Of a stretch of DNA of 64,000 bases, positions 54,377-64,000 are shown in pieces. Source of the stretch: Ensifer adhaerens. GTDB taxonomy: Bacteria > Pseudomonadota > Alphaproteobacteria > Rhizobiales > Rhizobiaceae. The DNA lies in contig NZ_CP083349.1 of NCBI RefSeq assembly GCF_020035535.1, forward strand, positions 806,001-870,000, read 5' to 3'. A program made the position numbers and the translations under genes. The notes below the pieces were generated by a model. It saw only the letters and a list, made by a program, of their open reading frames with translations. It did not search any database and was not told the DNA's origin. The first letter of the stretch is position 1. Each line of letters begins with the position of its first letter.

Positions 54377-54985
54377 TCAGATTTCCGCGCGCGCTGGCAG
54401 TCGCTCGGCTTCCAGCGCGAGGAATCGATCGGTAAACAGCCGTTGCGCCTCGACCGCCGGTACCGGATCGATCAGTAGCATTTCACGGGTGATGCCGCGC
54501 GGCTGGCCGAAGAACTTGCGTGCCTCCTCGACCGAGAATCCGGCAAGCACCGTCGCTTCGAAATAGGCGGCGACGTGATCGGCCTTCTTGATGCGATCCT
54601 TCAATTCCTTGGAGCATTGCGCCGGCAGGCCGAAACGAAGATGGATGGCGCTTTCCAGCCGCTTTTCCACCGCCTTGTAGCCGCCGCCGACCACCGCCTT
54701 GAACGGCGAGATCATGTCGCCGATTACATATTCCGGCGCGTCATGCAACAGGGCGAGCAGGCAGTCGTCGGTGCTGCATTTGTTGCTGCGGCGAAAGATG
54801 TCCTCGACCATCAGGCTGTGCTGCGCCACCGAGAAGGCGTGATCGCCGGCGGTCTGACCGTTCCAGCGCGCAACACGCGCAAGCCCATGCGCAATGTCGC
54901 CGATTTCGACATCGAGCGGCGACGGGTCGAGAAGATCCAGCCGACGGCCGGAGAGCATGCGTTGCCAGGCACGGGTCGTCGTCAC
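54377..54985 (-). CDS. HD-domain 5'-nucleotidase-like protein (YfbR type)
   Basis: A 202-residue HD hydrolase. The metal ligands are in DHAFSVAQHSLMVEDIF, the HD pair is in CLLALLHDAPEYVIGDMI, and the later Asp is in IKKADHVAAYFEA. YfbR-like enzymes dephosphorylate deoxynucleoside monophosphates, but the substrate here is inferred. The start is a GTG at 54985 (VTTTRAWQRM) with GAGG seven bases upstream, overlapping the ygfZ stop as GTGA. Second in the ygfZ-nadQ operon. Confidence 0.87.
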   Translation of the reverse strand: MTTTRAWQRMLSGRRLDLLDPSPLDVEIGDIAHGLARVARWNGQTAGDHAFSVAQHSLMVEDIFRRSNKCSTDDCLLALLHDAPEYVIGDMISPFKAVVGGGYKAVEKRLESAIHLRFGLPAQCSKELKDRIKKADHVAAYFEATVLAGFSVEEARKFFGQPRGITREMLLIDPVPAVEAQRLFTDRFLALEAERLPARAEI

Positions 54986-55827
54986 GCGCTTGCCTCGTCG
55001 GCGCTGGTCGGAAAGGTGAGCCCGGTCCATGCGGGCAGGACCATGGACACCGCCACGTCACCGGCAAGCAACGGAACGCCGTTCGCCATGGCTTCGCCGG
55101 CCTTGTCGATGCGCACGATCGCGAGCGCCGACTTACCTTGAACCGTGCCCAGCGTGCCGATGGCCTTGTCGTTCGCCGTGATCGTCGCTCCCGTCGGGGG
55201 AAGGGCGGTTTCGGCAGAAACGATCACGATCCGGCGGCGCGGCGTGCTGCGGTGCTGCATGCGCGACACTACTTCCTGCCCGACGTAGCAGCCCTTCTTG
55301 AACGAAAGGCCACCGTTCTTGTCCAGCAGAACATCATGCGGAAAAGCATCTTGCGCCGCATAGTCGGGGCCGGCATTCGCTACGCCCGCTGCGATGCGAA
55401 GCCGCTCCAGGTCTTCGATGCCAGCCGCGTCGCCGGCACCATCACCGTAGGCGCGGAAGAGTGCGATGCCGGCCTTCTCGAAGCGGTGATCCCGGTAGGC
55501 ACCCTCAGGCGCAGCTACGTCGAATATCACGGTGACGGCGGACGCATCGATCGAAAGATCGACCGCCGAGCGTAGCTTGTACATCGTCAACCGCTTCAGC
55601 AGCGCTTCCGCCTGGTCGCGCGCCGTCTCAAGCCGGAGGCCGGCGTCGTCACGGGAAATGATGAAGTCGAACAGGATCTTGCCCTGCGGCGTCAAAAGCG
55701 CGCCCGGACGCGCTTCGTCGGGCGCCAGCGCGTCGAGGTCGGTGGTGATCAATCCCTGGAGAAGATCTTCCGCATCCTTGCCGGAGACGGCGACAATCGC
55801 GCGGTCGTCGAGGCGAACCCTGGGCAT
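54982..55827 (-). CDS. ygfZ: YgfZ/GcvT-family folate-binding Fe-S maintenance protein
   Basis: A 281-residue tetrahydrofolate-binding protein. The diagnostic motif KKGCYVGQEVVSRM contains the conserved cysteine. N-terminal LLQGLITTDLDAL and LLTPQGKILFDFII are typical. YgfZ supports assembly or repair of Fe-S enzymes under oxidative stress. It heads the operon ygfZ, HD hydrolase, phosphatase, nadQ. The link to NAD synthesis may be NadA, itself a [4Fe-4S] enzyme, but this is inference. The start at 55827 fits the family N-terminus MPRVRLDDRAI. Confidence 0.92.
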   Translation of the reverse strand: MPRVRLDDRAIVAVSGKDAEDLLQGLITTDLDALAPDEARPGALLTPQGKILFDFIISRDDAGLRLETARDQAEALLKRLTMYKLRSAVDLSIDASAVTVIFDVAAPEGAYRDHRFEKAGIALFRAYGDGAGDAAGIEDLERLRIAAGVANAGPDYAAQDAFPHDVLLDKNGGLSFKKGCYVGQEVVSRMQHRSTPRRRIVIVSAETALPPTGATITANDKAIGTLGTVQGKSALAIVRIDKAGEAMANGVPLLAGDVAVSMVLPAWTGLTFPTSADEASA

Positions 55828-55874
55828 CGTTCGAATCCTGCTCCGCGGGGTAGAAGCCCCCGCTCTAACCTGGA

Positions 55875-55919
55875 GCATTTCCAGCACAAAGTGCCTAGCG
55901 GTTTTGCGGTCGGAAATGC
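55875..55919. repeat. Diverged RIME-like palindromic repeat
   Basis: A 45-base palindrome beginning GCATTTCCAGCACAAAGTG and ending GTCGGAAATGC. It has the same layout as the repeats at 45164 and 52352, with several changes. It lies just upstream of ygfZ. Confidence 0.65.
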
Positions 55920-56036
55920 CTAACAACAATCACCGATCACGCCGGCGATCCCGGTCGACTCGACCTAGTACCATCGTGATCTCATGGCGAAGAGGTAGGA
56001 TGTTCGGAGAGGATCGGCAAGCTCGGTCGCCGGCGC

Positions 56037-56828
56037 TCAGTCGCCGGCGATGAAGAATTTCCACTTTCCGTCCGACATGATGCCGACGCGGTAGAAGTTG
56101 TAGCTGCCGAATTCTTCCATATCGGCAAAGTCGCCGGCCGTAACCAGGCGGAACAGGTCGACCTTTTCCGGCGCCGTCAGTGTGGAAAGCTTCTTTTCGG
56201 CGAAGTATGGCCAGACATAAGCTTCCTGCGGCGTGCCCTTATCCACCAGCACGAAGCCGGTCGAAAGCACGTCGAGCAGGATCGCGAGGATCTCGACGCC
56301 TTCCTGGTCTCCCGAAAGTCCCTTCAGGATTGCAACGGGGTCCTCGTCACCGGTGACGCCTGTGACCTGAGTTTGTGTCGGCCCCTTGCCGAGCAGCGAG
56401 CGCAGGCGTTCGATATCGCCGGAAGCGGCGGCTTCGATGATGAGTTCACGCATCCGGGCAACCGGGGCCGGTATCTTGGAAACGTCGGTCAGGACCTCGA
56501 CGGGCCCGGTCGTCTCCGGCTCTTCGGCCGCAGGGGCATCGTCCTTGGTGGCCGTCGCTGACTTGTTGATCAGCGGATCGGGCATCGGGATTTCGAGCGG
56601 AAGCTTTTCTTCCTCGTCCGGTTCCTCCGCGACAGGCTCGGCCACGGGCGTCGTCGCCTTCTGCCCTTCGGCTGCCGGCTGTTGCGCAGGAGCAGGTTGC
56701 TGCTCTCCCTGCAGTTCACTAAGTGCAAAAGCGGGGGAGAACGTTGCTGGGGTGCTGAAGGCGGCACCGGCCAAAAGCAGCGTAACGAGGCGAACCGGAA
56801 GGGTCCGGTTTGCAAAATTCCGACTCAT
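56037..56828 (-). CDS. Exported acidic hypothetical protein (263 aa)
   Basis: A 263-residue protein. A signal peptide (about 1-36, with VRLVTLLLAGAAFSTPATF) is followed by a Pro/Ala/Glu-rich linker (about 40-105) that should be disordered. A folded C-terminal domain (about 115-263) contains PVARMRELIIEAAASGDIERL and ends GSYNFYRVGIMSDGKWKFFI (first quoted in part). The pattern is conserved in rhizobia as far as I recall, but the function is unknown. The next gene upstream on the same strand is 15 bases away, suggesting co-transcription. Confidence 0.8.
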   Translation of the reverse strand: MSRNFANRTLPVRLVTLLLAGAAFSTPATFSPAFALSELQGEQQPAPAQQPAAEGQKATTPVAEPVAEEPDEEEKLPLEIPMPDPLINKSATATKDDAPAAEEPETTGPVEVLTDVSKIPAPVARMRELIIEAAASGDIERLRSLLGKGPTQTQVTGVTGDEDPVAILKGLSGDQEGVEILAILLDVLSTGFVLVDKGTPQEAYVWPYFAEKKLSTLTAPEKVDLFRLVTAGDFADMEEFGSYNFYRVGIMSDGKWKFFIAGD

Positions 56829-56843
56829 CGGCCAGTCCTGATA

Positions 56844-57113
56844 TTACTGAAGCTTGCGCTGGGGCGAGAATTCGCCGGCAAGCACGCGCTCGCGAAGCGA
56901 GTTGAGCATTGCTTCGGCACCGTCTTCGCCGTGAAGCCGAACGGTCTCCCGCATGGCGAGGGCGATGGCCGCATCGGCGATGATTTCCGGCTCGATGCCA
57001 TCAGCCATGCCGTCCGCCCAGGCTTCGCTCTGGTGTTCCAGCGCAGCCTGCATTTTCTCGTGGACGATCATGTCATCGATGTCGGTCAGGCTTGGTTCCA
57101 TCATTCGTTCCAT
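56844..57113 (-). CDS. Hypothetical protein (89 aa)
   Basis: An 89-residue acidic, mostly helical cytoplasmic protein with no signal peptide. Its sequence starts MERMMEPSLTDIDDMIV, continues through EIIADAAIALAMRETVRLHG and ends EFSPQRKLQ. GGAAG lies close to the ATG at 57113; an ATG at 57140 and one at 57101 are alternatives. It is 15 bases upstream of the exported acidic protein. No family recognised. Confidence 0.7.
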   Translation of the reverse strand: MERMMEPSLTDIDDMIVHEKMQAALEHQSEAWADGMADGIEPEIIADAAIALAMRETVRLHGEDGAEAMLNSLRERVLAGEFSPQRKLQ

Positions 57114-57271
57114 GCGACTTCCATTGTGCAAGCGGTTCATTCTATGGCCGTCCGGCTGAATTCCAACTGAACGACCGTGACGGACTCGCCACTTCTTACC
57201 ACTCTCTTAACGAACTTAGCAGCCTTTTCCCGAAACGACACGGGGTCGTGAGAAAAGAGGTTAATTTATTG

Positions 57272-57724
57272 CTAATTTCCAAAGCGGGCGACGATTTCTG
57301 ACGCAAGTGTTGCGCCTTCGGCACGATATCTCTGCTCCGCGACGATCGCCGGTCCGGTGCAGGTCGTGTAAACAGATGCAAATGTGCGATACCCACGGTT
57401 GAAAGCGGCGGTCATGCGCTCGCGGCGTTTGACCTCGTCTGCCGTCTCTTTGTCGATCAATTCCTGCATCGAACGGCGCCAGATATCCTCAGGTTCCTTG
57501 ACGCAAAGGTTCCGGAGGTAATGCACAGAGCCCAAGATTTCGGAGAGTCTAATCAACCTCTGGTCGTAAGGCGTGGGCTTCTCCTCGACGACCGCAGGGG
57601 CAGGGGCTGCAGCCTCGGTCGTCGCCGGTTCTTTCGTTGGCGTTTTTTGCGCCGCCGCGCCAGTAGCGACTGTCAGCGCCAAGCCGGCCAGGGCGAGCCG
57701 CGCGAAGATCGGGGCAGTGATCAT
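57272..57724 (-). CDS. TIGR02301-family exported protein
   Basis: A 150-residue protein. A signal peptide (MITAPIFARLALAGLALTVATGAAA) and a short Ala/Pro/Glu linker are followed by a helical domain with RLSEILGSVHYLRNLC and FASVYTTCTGPAIVAEQRY; its two cysteines could pair. The family is found in Rhizobiales and has no known function. It overlaps the stop of the Nudix gene by four bases (ATGA), so translation is coupled. Confidence 0.82.
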   Translation of the reverse strand: MITAPIFARLALAGLALTVATGAAAQKTPTKEPATTEAAAPAPAVVEEKPTPYDQRLIRLSEILGSVHYLRNLCVKEPEDIWRRSMQELIDKETADEVKRRERMTAAFNRGYRTFASVYTTCTGPAIVAEQRYRAEGATLASEIVARFGN

Positions 57725-58182
57725 GGTTTCACCAAACCGGAATTGACGGCGGTTTCAAGGCCGGGGCCACATTCTGTTGTGACGTTGGTGAGCCTTTCCA
57801 CGCATTCGCGCACGCTATCGGGGATCGGCAGCGCAAAGATTTCGACCGGCGTAAACCATCCAAGGCCGGCGGCGTCGTCGCTTGCGACCGCAACCGCGTC
57901 GGCACTCGCCTCGGCCCTGAAGACAGAAAGCAGGAAGTGGCGTCCTTCCGATTCCTTGCCGGGCAGGTCGTAGGTTTCGAACAGCACGGGATTGCGGGCT
58001 GCGATGCCCGTCTCTTCCAAAAGCTCCCGAAGCGCAGTTTCGGCCGGGGTCTCCCCAGGCTCCGCCCGTCCACCGGGAAAGGCATACATGTCGGCGGAAG
58101 GCGGGTTGGCCCGCCTTACAAGCAGGTAGCGGCCGTCGCGTTCGAGAATGACGGAGGAGGCGAGTTCAGGCTTGGTCGACAT
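57721..58182 (-). CDS. Nudix hydrolase
   Basis: A 153-residue pyrophosphohydrolase. The full Nudix box GGRAEPGETPAETALRELLEETGI is present (quoted here in parts: GGRAEPGETPAE and TALRELLEETGI) with the RELLEE metal ligands. It hydrolyses a nucleoside diphosphate linked to another group; the substrate is not predictable. It precedes the TIGR02301 gene with an ATGA overlap. It is unrelated to nadQ apart from the fold. Confidence 0.9.
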   Translation of the reverse strand: MSTKPELASSVILERDGRYLLVRRANPPSADMYAFPGGRAEPGETPAETALRELLEETGIAARNPVLFETYDLPGKESEGRHFLLSVFRAEASADAVAVASDDAAGLGWFTPVEIFALPIPDSVRECVERLTNVTTECGPGLETAVNSGLVKP

Positions 58183-58243
58183 AGGGGAATCAAATTGCCT
58201 CAGTAGCGTTGACCCATCCTACGTGAAGTGCCACATCCGTGTC

Positions 58244-59021
58244 ATGTGCGGACGTTTTGCGCTCACGGCGACGCCGGAAGAATTGATAGAGTTGTTCGGC
58301 CTGCTGGAAAGCGAAGACTTTCCGGCGCGCTTCAACATCGCACCGACACAGCCGATCATGGTCGTCGTCGCGGGCGACGGCGGGGCCCGGCAGCAACCTG
58401 CCGGAGCGCAAGGCCGTGCTCGTGCGGTGGGGGTTCATGCCCGGCTGGGTCAAGGACCCGCGCGATTTTCCACTGCTGATCAATGCCCGTGCCGAATCGG
58501 CGATCGAGAAGGCGTCGTTTCGCGCCGCCATGCGGCATCGCCGCGTGCTGGTGCCGGCCTCCGGCTTCTATGAATGGCGCAGACCGCCGAAGGGCAGCCG
58601 CGAGCCATCGCAGGCCTATTGGGTGCGGCCGCGAAAGGGCGGCATCGTCGCGTTCGCGGGTCTGATGGAAACGTGGTCGTCAGCCGACGGTTCCGAGGTC
58701 GATACGGCAGCGATCCTCACGACGGCCGCCAACGCGTCGATAAGGCAGATCCACGACCGCATGCCCGTCGTCATAGAGCCAGAGGACTTTACCCGCTGGA
58801 TGGATTGCAAGACGCAAGAGCCGCGCGAAGTCGCGGATCTCTTCGCCCCCGTGGCGGAGGGCTATTTCGAGGCGATCCCTGTTGCCGACAAGGTCAACAA
58901 GGTTGCCAACACCGGCCCGGACATCCAGGATGCGGTGGCACCGAGGATTGTGCCGGATGCCCAGCCCAAGGGTAAAAGCAAACCCGATGGGCCCGATAGC
59001 GGTCAGATGTCGCTGTTCTGA
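58244..59021 (+). pseudogene. SRAP/YedK-type abasic-site protein, interrupted by a one-base frameshift
   Basis: This gene encodes an SOS-response-associated (HMCES/YedK) protein, which cross-links to abasic sites in single-stranded DNA. The first part starts MCGRFALTATPEEL with the catalytic Cys2 and the FNIAPTQP motif. The remainder continues in another frame as LVRWGFMPGW, LINARAES (active-site Glu) and IHDRMPV (active-site His). The frames switch near a run of four G at 58382-58385; removing one G would restore a protein of about 258 residues. It is either a real loss-of-function mutation or a sequencing error. Confidence 0.85.
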
Positions 59022-59182
59022 AGGAACGATCCAGGGGGCAAGGCAGGCCGCTTGGTCATTTTGGTCGCGGGCTTTCCCTTTGCTTGCAGCGCAGCGGCGA
59101 GCACGGCCTTCAAGCCGAGCGGACGGTACTGTTCGACGAGATTGGTAGGCTTGGCGATTTCTTTGGTCTTTGCGGCTTTCAC
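59003..59182 (-). CDS. Small basic hypothetical protein (59 aa)
   Basis: A 59-residue lysine-rich protein starting VKAAKTKEIAKPTNL, with the central EQYRPLGLKAVLAAALQAKG and the tail PALPPGSFLQNSDI. The GTG start at 59182 has AAGGAG about nine bases upstream; a GTG six bases earlier is also possible. It overlaps the convergent SRAP gene by 19 bases. No family recognised. The good ribosome binding site and the amino-acid composition support a real gene. Confidence 0.55.
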   Translation of the reverse strand: MKAAKTKEIAKPTNLVEQYRPLGLKAVLAAALQAKGKPATKMTKRPALPPGSFLQNSDI

Positions 59183-59597
59183 TTGCACTCACTCCTTGAT
59201 GCTTTCCTGAACCGGATACATTCCGTTTTCGTCTTTTGGCGCGAAAACGATGCTCCTCCCTGTTCTCCGGAGACAGGAATCGTGATGCAGAACCGTCTAC
59301 ACCGCGAATCTGTTTTCCGCGTGGCGCTCCCAGATAAGCCTAATCATGACAAATCCATGGCCGCCGATTCTGTTTCGCTAACCGACTGTGCTTGCATGCG
59401 CCTGACCTCTTGACCGAAATTCGGTGACGCGCGATAAGTGGGCGCATGAAAACGGTTATCTGCATTATCTGCCGGAAGATTATTCGCTAGCGTCCCGCTG
59501 GCCTGGCCGTTTTCGTCTCCCGAAATCCAAGATGACAAACGCGCGGGCCTCCCGGGCGCCGTATTTTCGACGGTTGTATGCGTATTGGAGAATGGGA
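59183..59597. other. Intergenic region before cysS
   Basis: The divergent promoter region of the small basic protein and cysS. The cysS frame is open from 59424, but nothing before 59598 resembles the enzyme. A GC-rich patch near 59545-59565 could fold. I see no T-box, which would be unusual in this group anyway, and no other gene. Confidence 0.4.
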
Positions 59598-60989
59598 ATG
59601 GGCGGAGCGCCGACACTGAAGCTGTACAACACGCTGACGCGGGAGAAGGTCGAGTTTCGGCCGATCGATCCCGACAATGTCCGCATGTATGTCTGCGGCC
59701 CGACGGTCTATGACTATGCCCATATCGGCAATGCCCGGCCCGTGATCGTCTTCGACGTGCTGTTCAGGCTTTTGCGCCATGTCTATGGCGCGCAACGCGT
59801 CACCTATGCCCGCAACATCACCGACGTCGACGACAAGATCAACGCGCGGGCGCTGCGCGATTATCCGACCCTGCCGCTCAACGACGCGATCCGGCGGGTA
59901 ACGGAGAAGACCGAAACGCAGTTTCTCGACGATGCCAAGGCGCTCGGCTGCCTCGACCCCGATGTCCAGCCGCGTGCGACCGAGAACATCGCCGAGATGA
60001 TCGAGATCATCGAAAAACTGCTCGCCAAGGGGCACGCCTATCAGGCGAGCGGAGAGGTGTTGTTCGACACCAAGTCGATGGCCGACTACGGTCAGCTTTC
60101 GAAGCGCAACCTCGATGAACAGCAGGCCGGTGCACGTGTCGCCGTGGAAGTGCACAAGAAGAACCCCGGCGACTTCGTGCTGTGGAAGCTTTCGGCCGAC
60201 AACGAGCCGGGCTGGGATAGCCCGTGGGGCAGGGGCCGTCCGGGCTGGCATATCGAGTGCTCGGCCATGAGCAGCCGTTATCTCGGCGAGGTCTTCGACA
60301 TTCACGGCGGCGGGCTCGATCTCATCTTCCCGCACCATGAGAACGAGATCGCCCAGTCGCGCTGCGCCCACGGCACGCAGGTGATGGCGAATGTCTGGAT
60401 GCACAACGGCTTCCTGCAGGTCGAAGGCCGCAAGATGTCGAAGTCGGAAGGCAACTTCGTCACCATTTACGAATTGCTGCACACCGAGAAGTTCGCCGGC
60501 CGCCAGTGGCCGGGCGATGTGTTGAGGCTCGCCATGTTGATGACGCATTATCGCGAGCCGATCGATTTCTCGGTCAAGCGGCTGGAGGAAGCGGAACACC
60601 TGCTTTCCAAGTGGCCGGTACCGGGCGACGCGAAGGGTGAGGCCGATCCGACCGTGGTTGCCGCGCTTGCGGACGATCTCAACACCGTCGCGGCCATTCA
60701 GGCCCTCCATGCTCTGGCCCAGAAGGCGGCAGCCGATCCGAAGTTGCTCGGCACTTTCGCCGCCAGCGCTGCCCTGATCGGCGTGGTGCCCGAGGCTGTC
60801 GAACTCGACGAAGCCGTGGTGCACGACATCGACAGCCGCGTCCGTGCCCGCCTGGAACTGCTGAAGGCGAAAAACTTCGCCGAGGCCGACAAGATCCGCG
60901 ACGATCTTCTCGCCCAGGGCGTCCAGCTCAAGGACGGCAAGGACCCGGAAACCGGCGAACGTGTGACGACCTGGGACATCAAACGGTGA
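59598..60989 (+). CDS. cysS: Cysteinyl-tRNA synthetase
   Basis: A 463-residue class I aminoacyl-tRNA synthetase. The zinc-binding cysteine and HIGH-like motif lie in [18 protein letters not shown], and [11 protein letters not shown] carries further zinc ligands. KMSKS is in [12 protein letters not shown], and the anticodon-binding helices follow. GGAG seven bases before the ATG at 59598 decides the start; an ATG six bases upstream has GGAG too close. A hairpin follows at 61013-61039. Confidence 0.97.
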   Translation: MGGAPTLKLYNTLTREKVEFRPIDPDNVRMYVCGPTVYDYAHIGNARPVIVFDVLFRLLRHVYGAQRVTYARNITDVDDKINARALRDYPTLPLNDAIRRVTEKTETQFLDDAKALGCLDPDVQPRATENIAEMIEIIEKLLAKGHAYQASGEVLFDTKSMADYGQLSKRNLDEQQAGARVAVEVHKKNPGDFVLWKLSADNEPGWDSPWGRGRPGWHIECSAMSSRYLGEVFDIHGGGLDLIFPHHENEIAQSRCAHGTQVMANVWMHNGFLQVEGRKMSKSEGNFVTIYELLHTEKFAGRQWPGDVLRLAMLMTHYREPIDFSVKRLEEAEHLLSKWPVPGDAKGEADPTVVAALADDLNTVAAIQALHALAQKAAADPKLLGTFAASAALIGVVPEAVELDEAVVHDIDSRVRARLELLKAKNFAEADKIRDDLLAQGVQLKDGKDPETGERVTTWDIKR

Positions 60990-61012
60990 TCGCGAGCCCG
61001 GCGGCGCGTTTT

Positions 61013-61039
61013 GTCCGATCCCTTTGATCGGGATCGGAC
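61013..61039 (+). terminator. Hairpin after cysS
   Basis: GTCCGATCCC (61013-61022) and GGGATCGGAC (61030-61039) pair perfectly over 10 bases around a seven-base loop. No T tract follows. Confidence 0.5.
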
Positions 61040-61096
61040 GGAGCCATCCGGAGCAGCGGTAACGCGAAGCGCATGCATGAGAGAGGAGTTCGTGCG

Positions 61097-61480
61097 ATGA
61101 TCGACCATACGGGCATTCCGGTCGCGGATTTCGACCGGGCACGGTCGTTCTACGACCGGGCCTTCGCTCCGCTCGGCGCCTCGCTGCTGATGATGGTGCC
61201 GGTGGAACATACCGGCGGCGTCAAGGTCGGTGGATATGGTCGCGAACGACCGGTCTTCTGGTTGCACGAGGTGTCGGCAACAGGCCCCGGTCGGCACTAC
61301 GCGTTTTCGGCGCGCAGCCGTGCCGAGGTCGACGCCTTCTATGAAGCGGCGATGGCCGCCGGCGGGCGCGACAATGGCAAGCCGGGATTGAGGCCGCACT
61401 ACCACCCCGACTATTACGGGGCCTTCGTGATCGATCCCGACGGCAACAACATCGAAGCCGTCTGCCACGCGCCCGGCTAA
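61097..61480 (+). CDS. VOC-fold (glyoxalase-like) protein
   Basis: A 127-residue VOC protein starting MIDHTGIPVADFDRARSFYD, with the C-terminal strand YYGAFVIDPDGNNIEAVCH, whose Glu and His could bind metal. This subgroup is close to lactoylglutathione-lyase-like proteins of unknown substrate. GAGGAG precedes the ATG. It is followed after 12 bases by three tandem GFA proteins, so a role in handling glutathione adducts of aldehydes is plausible but inferred. Confidence 0.85.
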   Translation: MIDHTGIPVADFDRARSFYDRAFAPLGASLLMMVPVEHTGGVKVGGYGRERPVFWLHEVSATGPGRHYAFSARSRAEVDAFYEAAMAAGGRDNGKPGLRPHYHPDYYGAFVIDPDGNNIEAVCHAPG

Positions 61481-61492
61481 GGAGGAGTTGCG

Positions 61493-61984
61493 ATGAGTCT
61501 CGACAACAGGCCCTACTATGCCGGCGGCTGCCAGTGCGGCGCGGTCCGTTTCCGCGTCGAAGGCAAGCTCGGTGATGCATCCGTCTGTCATTGCCGCATG
61601 TGCCAGAAGGCGAGCGGCAATTTCTATATGCCCTTGGTTTCGGTTCGCGGCGCGCATGTGACATGGACCCGCGGGGAGCCCAAGCGCTTCCAGTCGTCAA
61701 ACGTTGCGCGCCGCGGCTTCTGCGCCGATTGTGGCACGCCGCTGACCTATGAGGCACCGGACGGCATGGCGCTGGCGATCGCTGCCTTCGACGAACCGCA
61801 AGGCATCGTGCCGACCATCCAATGGGGCGTCGAGGGCAAGCTGCCCTATGTCGATCACGTCGCCGATCTGCCTGGCGTTCATACGCTGGAAGATCCGGAC
61901 GCGATTGAGTTCCTGACCAATCTCGTTTCCTACCAGCATCCCGACCACGACACCGAAACCTGGCCCCCGGAGGAAAGACGATGA
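61493..61984 (+). CDS. GFA-family zinc protein, copy 1
   Basis: A 163-residue protein of the glutathione-dependent formaldehyde-activating (GFA/CENP-V) fold. The zinc-binding cysteines are in GGCQCGAVRF, VCHCRMCQKASG and GFCADCGTPLTY. Founding member Gfa was proposed to speed S-hydroxymethylglutathione formation, but most homologues have no proven activity. GGAGGAG precedes the ATG. The stop overlaps the next copy (ATGA). Confidence 0.9.
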   Translation: MSLDNRPYYAGGCQCGAVRFRVEGKLGDASVCHCRMCQKASGNFYMPLVSVRGAHVTWTRGEPKRFQSSNVARRGFCADCGTPLTYEAPDGMALAIAAFDEPQGIVPTIQWGVEGKLPYVDHVADLPGVHTLEDPDAIEFLTNLVSYQHPDHDTETWPPEERR

Positions 61985-62453
61985 GCAAAAATGTTCGAAC
62001 AGGCGGATGCCAGTGCGGGGCGGTCCGTTTCCGCATCCGGGGGCAGCTCGGCCGCCCGTCGATCTGCCACTGCCGCATGTGCCAGAAGCAATTCGGCTCG
62101 TTCTTCTCCGCGCTGGTGACGGCGCCGAAGGACGGGGTCGAATGGGTGCGGGACGAACCGAGCTATTTCCAGTCCTCGGTCAACATCGACCGCGGCTTCT
62201 GCCCGAAATGCGGCACGCCGATGACCTATCGGCACCCGGGCGGCCTCGAGATCGCCATCGGCACCTTTGACGATCGCACCGATCTCGCGCCGAAGATCCA
62301 GGTCAACTACGCCGCGCGTCTGCCCTGGGTCGACACGATCTTCGAGCAGCCGGTGCTGGAGGATCCGGATTTCTACGCGCGGCAGGAGAGCATCATCTCC
62401 TTCCAGCATCCGGATCATGAAACCGAGCAATGGCATCCTTCGGGAGCATTCCG

Positions 62454-62457
<4 letters not shown>
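61981..62457 (+). CDS. GFA-family zinc protein, copy 2
   Basis: A 158-residue paralogue of the preceding gene, with the same cysteine pattern: GGCQCGAVRF, ICHCRMCQKQFG and GFCPKCGTPMTY. It differs most in the middle (ALVTAPKDGVEWVRDEPSYF) and the C-terminus, so the substrate pocket probably differs. Its ATG overlaps the stop of copy 1, and its stop overlaps the GTG start of copy 3. Confidence 0.9.
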
Positions 62458-63916
<1,459 letters not shown>

Positions 63917-63951
63917 GACGAGCAAGAACAGAGCATTTTGGACGATTAGCC

Positions 63952-64000
63952 ATGACCAGCGAACGCATCTATCTCTTCGACACGACGCTACGGGACGGGC
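63952..64000 (+). CDS. cimA: Citramalate synthase / isopropylmalate synthase-family enzyme, 5' end only
   Basis: The first 16 residues, MTSERIYLFDTTLRDG, match the start of the HMG-like/isopropylmalate synthase barrel, with the FDTTLRDG metal and substrate motif. The sequence MTSERIYLFDTTLRDG is most like CimA-type citramalate synthases, but LeuA-like enzymes cannot be excluded from 16 residues. The gene runs off the right edge. Confidence 0.7.
   Translation, partial: MTSERIYLFDTTLRDG

Noticed and set aside
59487-61142. A 551-codon minus-strand frame opposite cysS
   Set aside because: Shadow frame of cysS without motifs or start signals.

Overview
The window looks like a stretch of Rhizobiaceae chromosome, most likely Sinorhizobium/Ensifer. 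The reasons are two RopA-type porins, a BA14K-family protein, the pair of UDP-glucose dehydrogenase and UDP-glucuronate epimerase genes (rkpK-lpsL), a single bifunctional RelA/SpoT enzyme next to rpoZ, a nadABC operon with a nearby NadQ-type regulator, and rhizobial intergenic palindromic repeats. Base composition is high-GC throughout. The assignment rests on protein families and gene order that I recognise, not on any database search.

Layout. 0-4 kb: small exported proteins (DUF2147, a Sel1 mini-protein), a PLP aminotransferase and two adjacent PilZ proteins. 4.3-6.5 kb: a caspase-like/Sel1/peptidoglycan-binding protein. 6.7-11.1 kb: tRNA-Ser(GCT), a 0.9-kb non-coding stretch, then two near-identical porin genes flanking a complete tyrosine recombinase. 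11.2-15 kb: an alpha/beta hydrolase, a BA14K protein and a soluble lytic transglycosylase. 15.3-24.8 kb: a housekeeping block (dapA-smpB, a NYN-domain protein, rpoZ, relA, a small DUF3563-like protein, DUF2062, acpS, lepB, rnc, era). 25-32 kb: arsC, a glycerophosphodiesterase, a glutathionyl-hydroquinone reductase, a cyclopropane fatty acid synthase and tex. 32-35 kb: rkpK and lpsL, which make UDP-GlcA and UDP-GalA for surface polysaccharides. 35-45 kb: an ArsR/AHSA1 divergent pair, a VOC protein, an L,D-transpeptidase lipoprotein, recO, a thioesterase, phoX, a DUF2339 membrane protein with an HD protein, and a MOSC protein. 45-48.5 kb: a PhyH dioxygenase diverging from an AraC regulator and an MFS transporter. 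48.6-55.8 kb: nadABC behind a perfect palindromic operator, then a leftward operon ygfZ, HD hydrolase, tyrosine phosphatase, nadQ. 56-64 kb: small envelope proteins, a Nudix hydrolase, a frameshifted SRAP gene, cysS, VOC, three tandem GFA-family proteins, proline iminopeptidase, and the first codons of a citramalate synthase gene.

Most of the window is ordinary core chromosome. The signals that stand out are: (1) the porin-recombinase-porin arrangement, in which both porin mRNAs carry their ribosome binding site in a palindrome that is almost the reverse complement of an element just after the stop codon; (2) a 31-bp perfect palindrome before nadA with its probable regulator 4 kb away; (3) an ArsR operator lying exactly between the -35 and -10 of a divergent promoter; (4) a one-base frameshift in the SRAP gene; and (5) a family of diverged 44-45 bp palindromic repeats, including an identical tandem pair after nadC.
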